NCBI RefSeq assembly: GCF_008973485.1
Contig: NZ_CP031223.1
Location: forward strand, 1,116,001-1,180,000
Source: Psychrobacillus glaciei
Lineage (GTDB): Bacteria > Bacillota > Bacilli > Bacillales_A > Planococcaceae
Reading direction: 5' to 3'
DNA: 64,000 bases
Shown: piece by piece, positions 48,658 to 56,659 of the stretch
How positions within the stretch are numbered: position 1 is the stretch's first letter
Layout of the letters: every line of letters begins with the position of its first letter
Translations under genes and position numbers: made by a program
The notes under the pieces: model-generated
What the model saw: the letters and a program-made list of their open reading frames with translations, nothing else
Databases searched by the model: none
What the model was told of the DNA's origin: nothing

Positions 48658-49658
48658 ATACAGCAGGAACCATTCAATTTAAGGAGTATCCAAGTATCGC
48701 GAGCACTGGTGTTATTGTTGGACCAATGGAAAAAGAAAGTCCTTTTGCGGATTCATTTGATGAAGTTTGTCTTTTAGAGAATGAAAAAGATGAGTCATTT
48801 GAACAAGCAAATAGTCGATTTATCGAAAAAGCTTGTGCTATAGCAGTTAGTAAAGGGCATGAGCAGATGGAAAATATGGATGTATTTATTGGAGGAGATT
48901 TGATAAATCAACTTTCTCCAACTAACTTTGCAGCACGTCAATTGGCTATTCCTTTTTTAGGGGTATTTTCTGCTTGTGCTAGTTCGGTGGAATCCGTTAT
49001 TCTTGGTTGTCTGTTATTAGAAACTGGTAATGCAAAATCAATTTTAGCGGGAGCTTCAAGTCATCACCCATCAGTGGAAAGACAATTTAGATATCCTCTT
49101 GAATATGGATCTCAAAAACCAGGTACTGCTCAATGGACAGTTACTGCTGCAGGATTTGCATTATTGCAAAAACAAGCAAAAAATGCACCTATTATTACAC
49201 ATGCAACAATTGGTCGTGTAGTAGATGGAGGCCAAACAAATCCTCTACATATGGGAGCTGCTATGGCATCTGCTGCTAGGGACACTATTGAACGGCATTT
49301 GATGGGCACTAACAGTAGGATGGCGGATTACGATGTGATTATGACAGGTGATTTAGGAAAGATTGGCTTGTCCATATTAAAGGAAATGTTTCAAGATGAA
49401 AATAGTGGAATAATTTTGCAAGATGCTGGTGCACAATTATATGGAGAAAATACTTTTTTTAATGCGGGAGCAAGTGGTGCAGGATGTTCTGCCGCAGTAT
49501 TTTTTAGTCATATATACAATCAACTAAAAAATGGTGCTTATAAAAGGGTGTTACTTGTAGCAACGGGAGCACTATTATCCCCGTTAACTTTTCAACAAGG
49601 GGAAACAATTCCTTGTATTGCTCATGCCATTGAATGCCGTATGGAAGAGAGAGGATAA
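48651..49658 (+). CDS. spoVAD: SpoVAD dipicolinic-acid-binding protein
   Basis: This 335-residue thiolase-fold protein has SACASSVESVILGCLLLETG where thiolases carry the catalytic Cys, plus AGASSHHPSVERQFRYPLEY and the C-terminal ASGAGCSAAVFF. SpoVAD binds dipicolinic acid on the spore inner membrane during uptake. TTG 48651 overlaps the spoVAC end, with GGGAGTGATC ahead. It is co-transcribed with C and Eb. Confidence 0.94.
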   Translation: MVNTAGTIQFKEYPSIASTGVIVGPMEKESPFADSFDEVCLLENEKDESFEQANSRFIEKACAIAVSKGHEQMENMDVFIGGDLINQLSPTNFAARQLAIPFLGVFSACASSVESVILGCLLLETGNAKSILAGASSHHPSVERQFRYPLEYGSQKPGTAQWTVTAAGFALLQKQAKNAPIITHATIGRVVDGGQTNPLHMGAAMASAARDTIERHLMGTNSRMADYDVIMTGDLGKIGLSILKEMFQDENSGIILQDAGAQLYGENTFFNAGASGAGCSAAVFFSHIYNQLKNGAYKRVLLVATGALLSPLTFQQGETIPCIAHAIECRMEERG

Positions 49659-49659
49659 T

Positions 49660-50025
49660 ATGATTTCTACATTAGTTACCTCATTTATTGTTGGTGGTCT
49701 TATCTGTGTTGTTGGTCAGATTTTAATGGATGCATTTAAGCTCACTCCAGCACATACATTATGTATATTGGTTGTTAGTGGTTCAATTTTAGCTGGGGTA
49801 GGATTATATGAGCGTTTAATTGATTTTGCAGGAGCAGGTGCAACTATTCCTATTACTTCATTTGGTAATGCATTAACGCAGGGAGCATTAGTCGAAGCAG
49901 AAAAACATGGTCTTATTGGTGTATTAACAGGAATGTTCGAAGTAACAAGCTCGGGTATTAGTGCAGCTATATTGTTTGGAGTAATTGGTGCATTTATTTT
50001 TCAGAAACGAAATACTACTTACTAG
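49660..50025 (+). CDS. spoVAE: SpoVAE (SpoVAEb) membrane protein
   Basis: This 121-residue membrane protein is related to SpoVAC: FIVGGLICVVGQILMDAFKL and FAGAGATIPITSFGNALTQG. It completes the C-D-Eb unit found in secondary spoVA operons, which lack spoVAA, AB, AEa and AF. ATG 49660 lies two bases after the spoVAD stop, with GAGAGAGGA upstream. Confidence 0.92.
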   Translation: MISTLVTSFIVGGLICVVGQILMDAFKLTPAHTLCILVVSGSILAGVGLYERLIDFAGAGATIPITSFGNALTQGALVEAEKHGLIGVLTGMFEVTSSGISAAILFGVIGAFIFQKRNTTY

Positions 50026-50092
50026 TTGAAGCGCCCTTTTTTCTTTCTCCCCTTCGCATACTATAAGTCGAAGAGGAGAGGAGGGAAGAATT

Positions 50093-50230
50093 ATGTATGG
50101 CTACTGTGGTGGAGAATATCCAAGCTACGGTGAGGGTTGTGGTTACGGCCACGGCGGAAATCGAAGCTTTATATTGATTGTCGTACTATTCATTCTATTA
50201 ATCATTGTTGGTAGAAGCTTTCTCCCTTAA
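50093..50230 (+). CDS. YjcZ-like sporulation miniprotein (45 aa)
   Basis: A 45-residue frame: a Gly/Tyr-rich N-terminus ([20 protein letters not shown]), then one transmembrane helix ([15 protein letters not shown]) and a short end, the layout of the tiny YjcZ family of sporulation membrane proteins. GAGGAGAGGAGGG precedes the ATG. A CATACTATA element about 30 bp upstream could be a sporulation -10, but no matching -35 is seen. Confidence 0.85.
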   Translation: MYGYCGGEYPSYGEGCGYGHGGNRSFILIVVLFILLIIVGRSFLP

Positions 50231-50264
50231 TCCAAAGATAATCAAAATGTGAGGGGGAAAATAA

Positions 50265-50510
50265 GTGCAAAATTCATTTTTTAAAGCAATCGAAAATAAA
50301 ACAGGCGTTTCCATGGATGAACTTTTTACGCTCGCCAATGCCATCTCATATGCTGATTTTACAGATGAAGATCAAGTACGTAAAGTCGTACGCAAAGTTG
50401 GCAGTTTAGCAAAGAAACCTGTATCTCAAGAGTTAGAAGATCAACTTACAAAATCCATTTTACAAAGTGGAGGCTCGTTAAGTCTATCTGACATTGAAAA
50501 AATGTTGTAG
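50265..50510 (+). CDS. spoVIF: Stage VI sporulation protein F (YjcC-like)
   Basis: This 81-residue helical protein is of the SpoVIF family: SFFKAIENKTGVSMDELFTL, DEDQVRKVVRKVGSLAKKPV, and a C-terminal SGGSLSLSDIEKML. In B. subtilis it is a mother-cell factor required for coat assembly and acts with GerE. GTG 50265 follows GTGAGGGGG. Its position among coat genes matches B. subtilis. Confidence 0.88.
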   Translation: MQNSFFKAIENKTGVSMDELFTLANAISYADFTDEDQVRKVVRKVGSLAKKPVSQELEDQLTKSILQSGGSLSLSDIEKML

Positions 50511-50582
50511 TTTGAATAGTTAGCATAATTATAGGTTTAATGAGATAAAGGTTAGGGTAAAAAGTAATAGGAGGTGGGGAAG

Positions 50583-50888
50583 ATGGGATACATTTTACCA
50601 ATTCAACCAATACAGTCTCAGATTTACGCGAATCGTTTGTTAATGGATCATACTAATTTTGCTGTTATTAGCAATATTAATGGTATTCGAATGAAATCAA
50701 TATTTGATGAGCGACTTGAGGAGGAAGGTCGGAAAGTTGAAAAGAAAGATGAAAAGCAACGATTAGCTAATGAAAACCCATCGAGCCTACCACTGTTTAA
50801 AAGCTTTATCCAACCAAATCCAGTAAATCTATCGCCTAAAATCGCAGAAATTTGCGGTAAAGGAAATCGTATAAACTATTATATTTAG
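50583..50888 (+). CDS. Conserved hypothetical protein (101 aa) in spore gene cluster
   Basis: This 101-residue soluble protein starts MGYILPIQPIQSQIYANRLL, the ILP-x(4,5)-Q-x-YANR opening seen in small unnamed Bacillales proteins, followed by a charged middle (DERLEEEGRKVEKKDEKQRL). ATG 50583 follows GGAGGTGGGG. A terminator lies behind it. Its function is unknown; the setting suggests a sporulation-time role. Confidence 0.65.
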   Translation: MGYILPIQPIQSQIYANRLLMDHTNFAVISNINGIRMKSIFDERLEEEGRKVEKKDEKQRLANENPSSLPLFKSFIQPNPVNLSPKIAEICGKGNRINYYI

Positions 50889-50935
50889 ATAAAGGATTAT
50901 AACTTGATAAAACTTAGTCCTTCCAATATTAAATA

Positions 50936-50970
50936 AAAAAATACCGATGGTTTCATCGGTATTTTTTTTG
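50936..50970 (+). terminator. Terminator after the 101-aa gene
   Basis: AAAAATACCGATG / CATCGGTATTTTTTTT. Confidence 0.92.
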
Positions 50971-51083
50971 CATCATAAATTCTTAGGCATCAAAATAACA
51001 AAACTAGTTTTATAACTGAAAATTAATATTCAATCTAACCATAAATCTTGTTAGTAAAAATACTAGGACACTAAAGTAAATAA

Positions 51084-51124
51084 AGGTCCAACAGCACTTG
51101 TTATATGCTTGTTGGACCTTTGTT
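51084..51124 (-). terminator. Terminator after Lys-rich protein gene
   Basis: The stem AAAGGTCCAACA...TGTTGGACCTTT pairs GGTCCAACAAGCA with TGCTGTTGGACC just beyond the minus-strand stop. Confidence 0.75.
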
Positions 51125-51134
51125 AACCAATACT

Positions 51135-51557
51135 CTAATTACGACCTTTTTTCTTTTCAGAAGAATCTTTTTTAGGTCCAATCTTCTTTTTGTCTTCTTT
51201 GTTTTTTTTATGACTGTCCGCTTCCTTGTTAGTATCGTCATCTACTTTTTTATCCGTAGTTTCTTTTTTGTTTTGGTGGCTGTTTGCATCTTTTTGATGA
51301 TCACCCTTTTTTGCATCTTCCACTTTCTCATCTTCTATTTTGTGACCGGCTTCTTTTTTATCACTACCATCCGTATCCCTTTTATGCGGTGGTACTTTTT
51401 TGTCAACAATGTCTTGGTTGAGCTCAACTTCATTATCAGTCGAGGAAGTAAGATTTTTCGTTTTTTGTTCAGAATCTTTTGGCCCGTGTCGCTTTTTTTC
51501 TTTTGGTGTTCCTTCTGTCAAAAGGTGATCAATCTCATTCTTGTTATCTTCTGTCAA
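51135..51557 (-). CDS. Lys-rich disordered protein, possible CotG-like coat component
   Basis: This 140-residue protein is highly charged: about 33 Lys and seven His, many Asp/Glu, and no Cys, Phe, Tyr or Trp. Runs such as DKKEAGHK, SHQNKKE, SHKKNKED and SSEKKK give a quasi-repetitive pattern. It must be intrinsically disordered. It has its own terminator and runs divergently from the cotB-like array, the position held by the basic CotG next to cotB in B. subtilis. TTG 51557 with GAAAG upstream is a weak start. A functional link is inference. Confidence 0.6.
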   Translation of the reverse strand: MTEDNKNEIDHLLTEGTPKEKKRHGPKDSEQKTKNLTSSTDNEVELNQDIVDKKVPPHKRDTDGSDKKEAGHKIEDEKVEDAKKGDHQKDANSHQNKKETTDKKVDDDTNKEADSHKKNKEDKKKIGPKKDSSEKKKGRN

Positions 51558-51810
51558 AATCTTTCACTACTTTCTATAATGTAATGTCACTATTACAGAC
51601 TATGTGAAATAGCGTTATTCTGTTCGTAATTTTGTTATTTTCTTTCGGTATCATATTATTAATTTTAAAGTACACTGAAAAGTTTATTTAAGTATGGAAT
51701 TAAAGACCCATAGATCTTGAACAATTATACTAAAATAGGCGTTTAACCAATGCTTTGCCATTCCAGGATACATATAATTATTAAGATACTATAAAAGGGG
51801 GTTAGAAAAA

Positions 51811-52302
51811 GTGAATAAAAAGATGATACTTTCTCTAGTTGATAGAGTTATTAAGGTAGATAGAGGTGGTCCTGAATCCCGTGTGGGTATGCTGTTATCA
51901 GCAGAAGATGACCACTTTACATTGCTTACAGAAGACGATGGAATTGTTTTTTATAATACACAACACATTAAGAGCCTGACGTATAATACAAAAAATCAAG
52001 TGGATTTTGGGATTGAAATTCCAAAAGACTTTGATTTCATACAAGCTAATGACTTCAGAGGAATATTGGAGAAATTAACACTACGGTGGGTAAAAATTAA
52101 CCGAGGTGGACCAGAAACGTTAGAGGGAGTAATGGATGTTGTTACAGATGATTTTGTGACAATTGTAGCAAATGAAGAAATAATTCGAGTTTCTTTGTTT
52201 CACATTCGGAACATTAGCTATGGTGTAAAACTTGAAAAAACGAAAGAGACTGAAAATAAAAAATCTGATGACAAGGAAAGTAAGAAAAAAGAAGACAAAT
52301 AG
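51811..52302 (+). CDS. CotB-like spore coat protein, short form
   Basis: This 163-residue protein has two CotB-type beta modules: VIKVDRGGPESRVGMLLSAE with FYNTQHIKSLTY, and WVKINRGGPETLEGVMDVVT with RVSLFHIRNISYG. The RGGPE signature and the HIKSI strand are the hallmarks of the B. subtilis CotB N-terminal half. The Ser-rich tail of CotB is replaced by a short KKSDDKESKKKEDK tail. AAAAGGGGG precedes GTG 51811. It is first of three adjacent CotB-like genes. Confidence 0.85.
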   Translation: MNKKMILSLVDRVIKVDRGGPESRVGMLLSAEDDHFTLLTEDDGIVFYNTQHIKSLTYNTKNQVDFGIEIPKDFDFIQANDFRGILEKLTLRWVKINRGGPETLEGVMDVVTDDFVTIVANEEIIRVSLFHIRNISYGVKLEKTKETENKKSDDKESKKKEDK

Positions 52303-52347
52303 TAAAAGGTAAAAAACTATATAAAGAACTGAATAGCTGAAAGAGGC

Positions 52348-52379
52348 ATTCGTCGCTTTTATTTAACGAAGCGACGAAT
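52348..52379 (+). other. Intercistronic hairpin between cotB-like genes 1 and 2
   Basis: ATTCGTCGCTT and AAGCGACGAAT form a perfect 11-bp stem with a 10-nt loop, ending nine bases before the ribosome site of the next gene and lacking a T-run. It may be a processing or stability element rather than a terminator. Confidence 0.6.
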
Positions 52380-52403
52380 ATTCAAGGAAGGAGGCGCCAG
52401 ATA

Positions 52404-54074
52404 TTGCTAGTTGAAAACTTAAAGAAAGTATTATATGAACATAAAAAAATGAAAATAGGTATGTATTTAAGTGACAATCAATTTACAGAAGGAATTTTGT
52501 TGGATGTTAAACAAGACCACCTTGTTATGGAAGTGAATAAGAAAATAGTATATTTTGCAATGCATTCTATTCAAGCTCTTTCTATAAATGCCAAAGATTT
52601 TTGCAAAACTGACAAACTTTGTTCTTATCTCGACAAAAATGACTTAACAGATGTTTTAATAGCCTTAAGGTACAATTGGGTCACCATTAATAGTCTAAGC
52701 AAATTTGCACTAAATGGTGTTCTTACTAGCATATTACATGATCACATTGTCTTAATTAATAAAAAGGAACTACTCTACATTCCTAAACCATATATATCCA
52801 ATATTTACAGTGAGTTAACTAGAGCAGATATGACCTATTTAAATAATAAAGAGCAATTAATACTCCAAGAACTATATAAATCAAATATAAGTAAAGGATT
52901 AGTAGAAATAAAAGAACCCAATTTGGAAAGTAATCAAGAAAAAGTTAATCAAGAATACTGTATTTTTGAGCATGAGAAGCTAACCGAACAGTCCAACTTG
53001 GATAAAATGGGGGAAATAAAAGCTTATCCGTTAGAGAAGCTTGATGAAGATGATTTTATAGAAAAAAGAAATAACTTTGAATCAGCTAATAGTTCACAAA
53101 TTACAGTGATGCCCTTAGAATCAAATCAAAACCCTAATAGCATAAAAGACCTCATTTTACTCGAGAGAAATGAAGAAACAACTGAACAACAAAACTACTC
53201 TAAGGAAATGGAAACAGAATACCTTCAGCAAGATGAGCTAACTATTGTTAATAATCTTGAAATCACAATCAGCAATGAAGTGGAAAATAATGTTGGATCT
53301 CTTATTTTGGAAGGTCCGAATGAAATAATACAGGAAGTTGGAAATGGTAAAAATAAACGTTTAAAGCTTTATCCAAAGTCCAAAATTAAAATAAAATCAA
53401 ATTTACTTCAACAAAATTCTTTAGAGCAAGTAGAAAAAAGTATAATAAAAATTGATAATGTAGAAAACTCGAAGATTTTAAAGGGAGATCCATTAACAAG
53501 AACGAATACCCCCCTAAAGCAGAATCACAAAAAAACACTATTAACTGCATGGAGTGCTTTAAATAGTGACCAATCTACAATTACTATTCCCAAAAAATCC
53601 AAAACTAAATCTAAACATCTAAATAGTAATAGAATGTCAGATAGTCTGGAAATTCAAACTGAACTAGTTCATACATTATCTCCTAAAAGTAACATTACGG
53701 ATAAACGAATTAATAAAGCAGCTTTTGAGGCAATGGATGAAAAAAACATTCTGGCTGAAAAAAAAAACTTTCTTAAACTTGCAAAACCATTAAGTCCAAA
53801 AGAAGAAAAAGCATTGTTAGAGAAACAGTATTTTGCATTAATGAACTATGCTGCAAAAAAAGTTCAAAAATCAATTAGGTTGGAGCAGCAACCTGAACTA
53901 AGTAATTCTTTGAATAATAATAGAGAACTTAGTGAGCAATCTAAATTACTAGAAACATCCACAATGCGTCGTTCAATAAACCAAAAAGTAGAAGATGAAT
54001 TGATGGAAAAACAATACTATTCTTTAATGAAACATGCGGCAAAGATGTATCATCAAGTAAGAGACCATCAATAG
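52404..54074 (+). CDS. Large CotB-like spore coat protein with long low-complexity region
   Basis: This 556-residue protein has two N-terminal CotB-like modules (KIGMYLSDNQFTEGILLDVK ending in YFAMHSIQALSI; WVTINSLSKFALNGVLTSIL ending in LYIPKPYISNIYS), which have lost the RGGPE signature. A long Glu/Asn/Gln/Lys-rich region follows (about 150-460), probably disordered. The C-terminus carries two copies of an EKQYxxLMxxAAK motif (about residues 473 and 535). TTG 52404 follows AAGGAGG. It has the expected layout of a coat protein, but only the N-terminal modules support the CotB call. Confidence 0.68.
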   Translation: MLVENLKKVLYEHKKMKIGMYLSDNQFTEGILLDVKQDHLVMEVNKKIVYFAMHSIQALSINAKDFCKTDKLCSYLDKNDLTDVLIALRYNWVTINSLSKFALNGVLTSILHDHIVLINKKELLYIPKPYISNIYSELTRADMTYLNNKEQLILQELYKSNISKGLVEIKEPNLESNQEKVNQEYCIFEHEKLTEQSNLDKMGEIKAYPLEKLDEDDFIEKRNNFESANSSQITVMPLESNQNPNSIKDLILLERNEETTEQQNYSKEMETEYLQQDELTIVNNLEITISNEVENNVGSLILEGPNEIIQEVGNGKNKRLKLYPKSKIKIKSNLLQQNSLEQVEKSIIKIDNVENSKILKGDPLTRTNTPLKQNHKKTLLTAWSALNSDQSTITIPKKSKTKSKHLNSNRMSDSLEIQTELVHTLSPKSNITDKRINKAAFEAMDEKNILAEKKNFLKLAKPLSPKEEKALLEKQYFALMNYAAKKVQKSIRLEQQPELSNSLNNNRELSEQSKLLETSTMRRSINQKVEDELMEKQYYSLMKHAAKMYHQVRDHQ

Positions 54075-54094
54075 AAATGTAAGGAGATGTGATC

Positions 54095-54769
54095 TTGAAT
54101 AAAATTATTCAAAGTCTTATGAAGGAAATAGTTCAAATAGAGGTTTCGGGAAAGAATCAGATTAATGGAACAGTTATTGATTTAGGAAGTGACATAATGG
54201 TACTTTTTAATGGTGAAGATTTTATGTACATCCCTATAAAACATGTACATGGCTTTAGAGTCGGTCGTAACAATGAATACGATATTCAATACCCCACAGA
54301 GTTCCCAAGTATAATTGCAGATGAAAATAATCAAGAATTATCTATAATAGAAGTTCTTAATCAAGCTAAAGGAAATTATGTTGAACTATTCGTAACAAAC
54401 GATAAACCACTTCATGGATATATAAAGCAGATAATGAGTAACTATTTTGAATTTTTTTCTCCTATATATAAGACGATGTATATTTCTATGAGTCATTTGA
54501 AGTGGCTAATTCCCTATAGGCAAAATGAAAGTCCTTATGAATTAGGCGACAAAAAGTTGTTACAAACAAGTAATGACTCATTAGCTAGCTCATTTGAAAC
54601 ACATGTTGAAAATCTAAAAGATAAAATTGTTGTATTAAATATTGGAAGTAATAATAGTAAAATAGGTAAAATAAAAGATGTGCAACAACAAATTGTTGAG
54701 ATTCAACCAGCAAGAACACAATCGATTTATATAAATTTAGATCATATTCAAACATTACATCAAGTATAA
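54095..54769 (+). CDS. CotB-like protein 3 (three beta modules)
   Basis: This 224-residue protein is built of three diverged CotB-like modules: VQIEVSGKNQINGTVIDLGS with MYIPIKHVHGFRV; VELFVTNDKPLHGYIKQIMS with MYISMSHLKWLI; and IVVLNIGSNNSKIGKIKDVQ with IYINLDHIQTLHQV. It has no tail. TTG 54095 has AAGGAG at eight bases (a GTG two codons earlier is too close). It is 20 bp after gene 2, so genes 2 and 3 form an operon, closed by a terminator. Function is inferred from module similarity and location. Confidence 0.68.
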   Translation: MNKIIQSLMKEIVQIEVSGKNQINGTVIDLGSDIMVLFNGEDFMYIPIKHVHGFRVGRNNEYDIQYPTEFPSIIADENNQELSIIEVLNQAKGNYVELFVTNDKPLHGYIKQIMSNYFEFFSPIYKTMYISMSHLKWLIPYRQNESPYELGDKKLLQTSNDSLASSFETHVENLKDKIVVLNIGSNNSKIGKIKDVQQQIVEIQPARTQSIYINLDHIQTLHQV

Positions 54770-54785
54770 TTTGATATTTTAATAG

Positions 54786-54816
54786 TGGAAGCATGAAATA
54801 CTTCATGCTTCTTGAA
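54786..54816 (+). terminator. Terminator of the cotB-like array
   Basis: GAAGCATGAA / TTCATGCTTC followed by TTG; a weak T-run. Confidence 0.65.
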
Positions 54817-54864
54817 AAGATCTTAAAACAAAATACATAAAACCTCCTGTCATTTAGGGAATGT

Positions 54865-55079
54865 ATATATAGTCAGTATGGTATTATCTTTTCTCTACAC
54901 ATTTCGTGATGGCGTTAGATAATCCACAACAGGATTGAAAAAGGGTTGTGAAGTGACTTAGTCACATCATGATCCTTTTGAATTCTAGCGGTAATAGTGT
55001 AGCCAATGTTTTGTCCAAAGCGCTTTGGAAATAGTAAAGACAAGATGCACTTAAAGGGAGCTTGCAGTTTTCTTAAAGA
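54865..55079 (+). repeat. Dispersed intergenic repeat, degenerate copy R7
   Basis: The hairpin module without its first half: TTTTCTCTACACATTTCGTG, an eroded long hairpin at 54942-54975 (GGGTTGTGAAGTGAC / GTCACATCATGATCC, held partly by G-U pairs), then GCGGTAATAGTGTAGCCAAT and GTTTTGTCCAAAGC. It is the oldest-looking copy and the first of three in tandem. Confidence 0.82.
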
Positions 55080-55845
55080 ATAAGAAAGTATATAAATTTG
55101 TGAGCCATGAATAGGTTGATTTTTGCTGCAGTCGGACGCTTTCGGTGTGGTGAGCGATAAGCCATCACCGCCGCATTTGCGTCGTTTGTGATGGCTCATC
55201 TGTCTCACTCATGCGGCCACTGAAAAAGTGACTAAATATTTGAATTTGAAAATACAGAATATTGTTACCCCCACTTTCATTGGTAAAACCTTAATAATAA
55301 GCAGAATCACCCCCATTTTAGTAGCTAAAAATAGAACTTTTTTAGGAATGAGTTTTTATGAAATTTTCATTTTCGGGAAAATTGGACTTTTTCAGTGGCC
55401 TCTCACTCATCGCACTGGAGTCGCCGCCTTCCGCCTCAATCAACTGAGTAAATAAAAAGACAATTTGCTAGGTTGAAATAATGAACGGTTGCTTATAAAG
55501 AGCGTATAGACGGAGTTGGTGGAATCTTGAAAAAAAAGATAGCACATATTGAAAAAGAAGCGCTGAGCGGACGAAATTGTATCTTCGGACGCTTTTAAAA
55601 GAATAGGAAAGGATTTATTCTCTCATTAACCAAAACAAATGCATTATATCTTTACATTTTTCAAGAAGGCGACGGACAAACAACCGCCACAAGATTACAG
55701 AAAAAAGTGGATGGAGAAGTGACGCAGTCACTTCTCCATCCACAGAAATTCCTATGGTAATAGTGTAGCCGATGTTTCGTCCAAAGCACTCTGGGAATTG
55801 AGAAGACAAAATGCACTTAAAGGACGCTTGCGTTTTTCTTAAAAG
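55080..55845 (+). repeat. Dispersed intergenic repeat, full copy R8 (carries a MITE)
   Basis: The most complete copy. The GC-rich module has a foldback (AGCCATCAC ... GTGATGGCT) split by the MITE at 55213-55402. Then come TCGCCGCCTTCCGCCTCAAT, the linker TAGACGGAGTTGGTGGAATC, the first hairpin, and the long hairpin at 55707-55743 with perfect 17-bp arms GTGGATGGAGAAGTGAC. The tail runs to CTTGCGTTTTTCTTAA. Confidence 0.9.
55213..55402 (-). mobile_element. MITE-like element M2 (190 bp)
   Basis: It has 17-bp terminal inverted repeats (GCGGCCACTGAAAAAGT left; complement of GAGGCCACTGAAAAAGT right) and an 8-bp target duplication TCACTCAT at 55205-55212 and 55403-55410. Its reverse complement aligns with element M1 along most of its length. 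The extra interior segment includes GGGGGTAACAATATTC on the minus strand. No coding capacity. Confidence 0.88.
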
Positions 55846-56535
55846 ATAAGAAAGTATATGGATTATCGTCCTGCTAAACGAGTGTTCATAGTACTTTAAA
55901 GAATTAAATAGTACCGCGGATTTCCTTTTCAGGTGTACGCGTTCAGCGGGGGCGCCGCATTCGCGTCGTTGTGATGGCTCATCTGTCTCAGAGGAACGAA
56001 GGGTAAGAGCGCCACATCGTGTGGCAACGCCTTCGTTACCAACATCCTGTCGGCCACCATCAGGTGTCGCCACCTTTCACTACAATCCATTAAGTGAGTA
56101 GTTCCTAGTAAGAAAGTATATGAAATTGATATACTAGAAATCCAGTATTCACAACGACTTGAAGTGATTTTAATGGTGTCTTCCTTAAACGGGATGTCCT
56201 ATATATTTTTACTTTTATCGTACACAGTATACATAAATCAGCGGGTAGATGATTAGAATTGGTGGAACCTGAAAAAATAGTTAGCATTCATTGATAAAGA
56301 AGCGCTGAGCGGACGAAATTTCATCTTCGTCCGCTTTTAAAAGAGTAGGTAAGGATCTATTCCCTCATTAACAAAACATTATGCACCATGTCTTTAAATA
56401 TTCCAAGAGGGCGACGGACAAACACCGCGACAAGATTACTCTATCGGTAATAGTGTAGCCAATGTTTCGTCCAAAGCACTCTTGAAATAGAAAAGACAAG
56501 ATGTACTTAAAGGGCGCTTTCGTTCTTCTTAAGAA
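55846..56535 (+). repeat. Dispersed intergenic repeat, copy R9 (hairpin deleted)
   Basis: This copy is tandem to R8. Its GC-rich module has a different palindromic insertion at 55991-56042 (GAACGAAGG...CCTTCGTT enclosing GCCACATCGTGTGGC) close to the MITE insertion site. In the hairpin module, CAAGATTAC runs straight into TCTATCGGTAATAGTG, so the long hairpin is gone. The first hairpin (GCGGACGAAATTTCATCTTC) is intact. R7-R9 fill the gap up to the transporter gene. Confidence 0.88.
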
Positions 56536-56659
56536 ATAATATTAGAAAATAATGAAATTTTTTTATGTATATGGACATACACCTCGATTCATTTAAAGAG
56601 AAGTGAATATACATACAGAGAAACGGACAAACATAAAAAGGAGAGGAAATGGTATATGT

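Noticed and set aside
51105-51584. 159-codon Phe-rich frame opposite the Lys-rich gene
   Set aside because: It is the antisense of AAA/GAA-rich codons, giving artificial Phe/Leu runs. The minus-strand protein has a terminator and an independent composition, so it is preferred.
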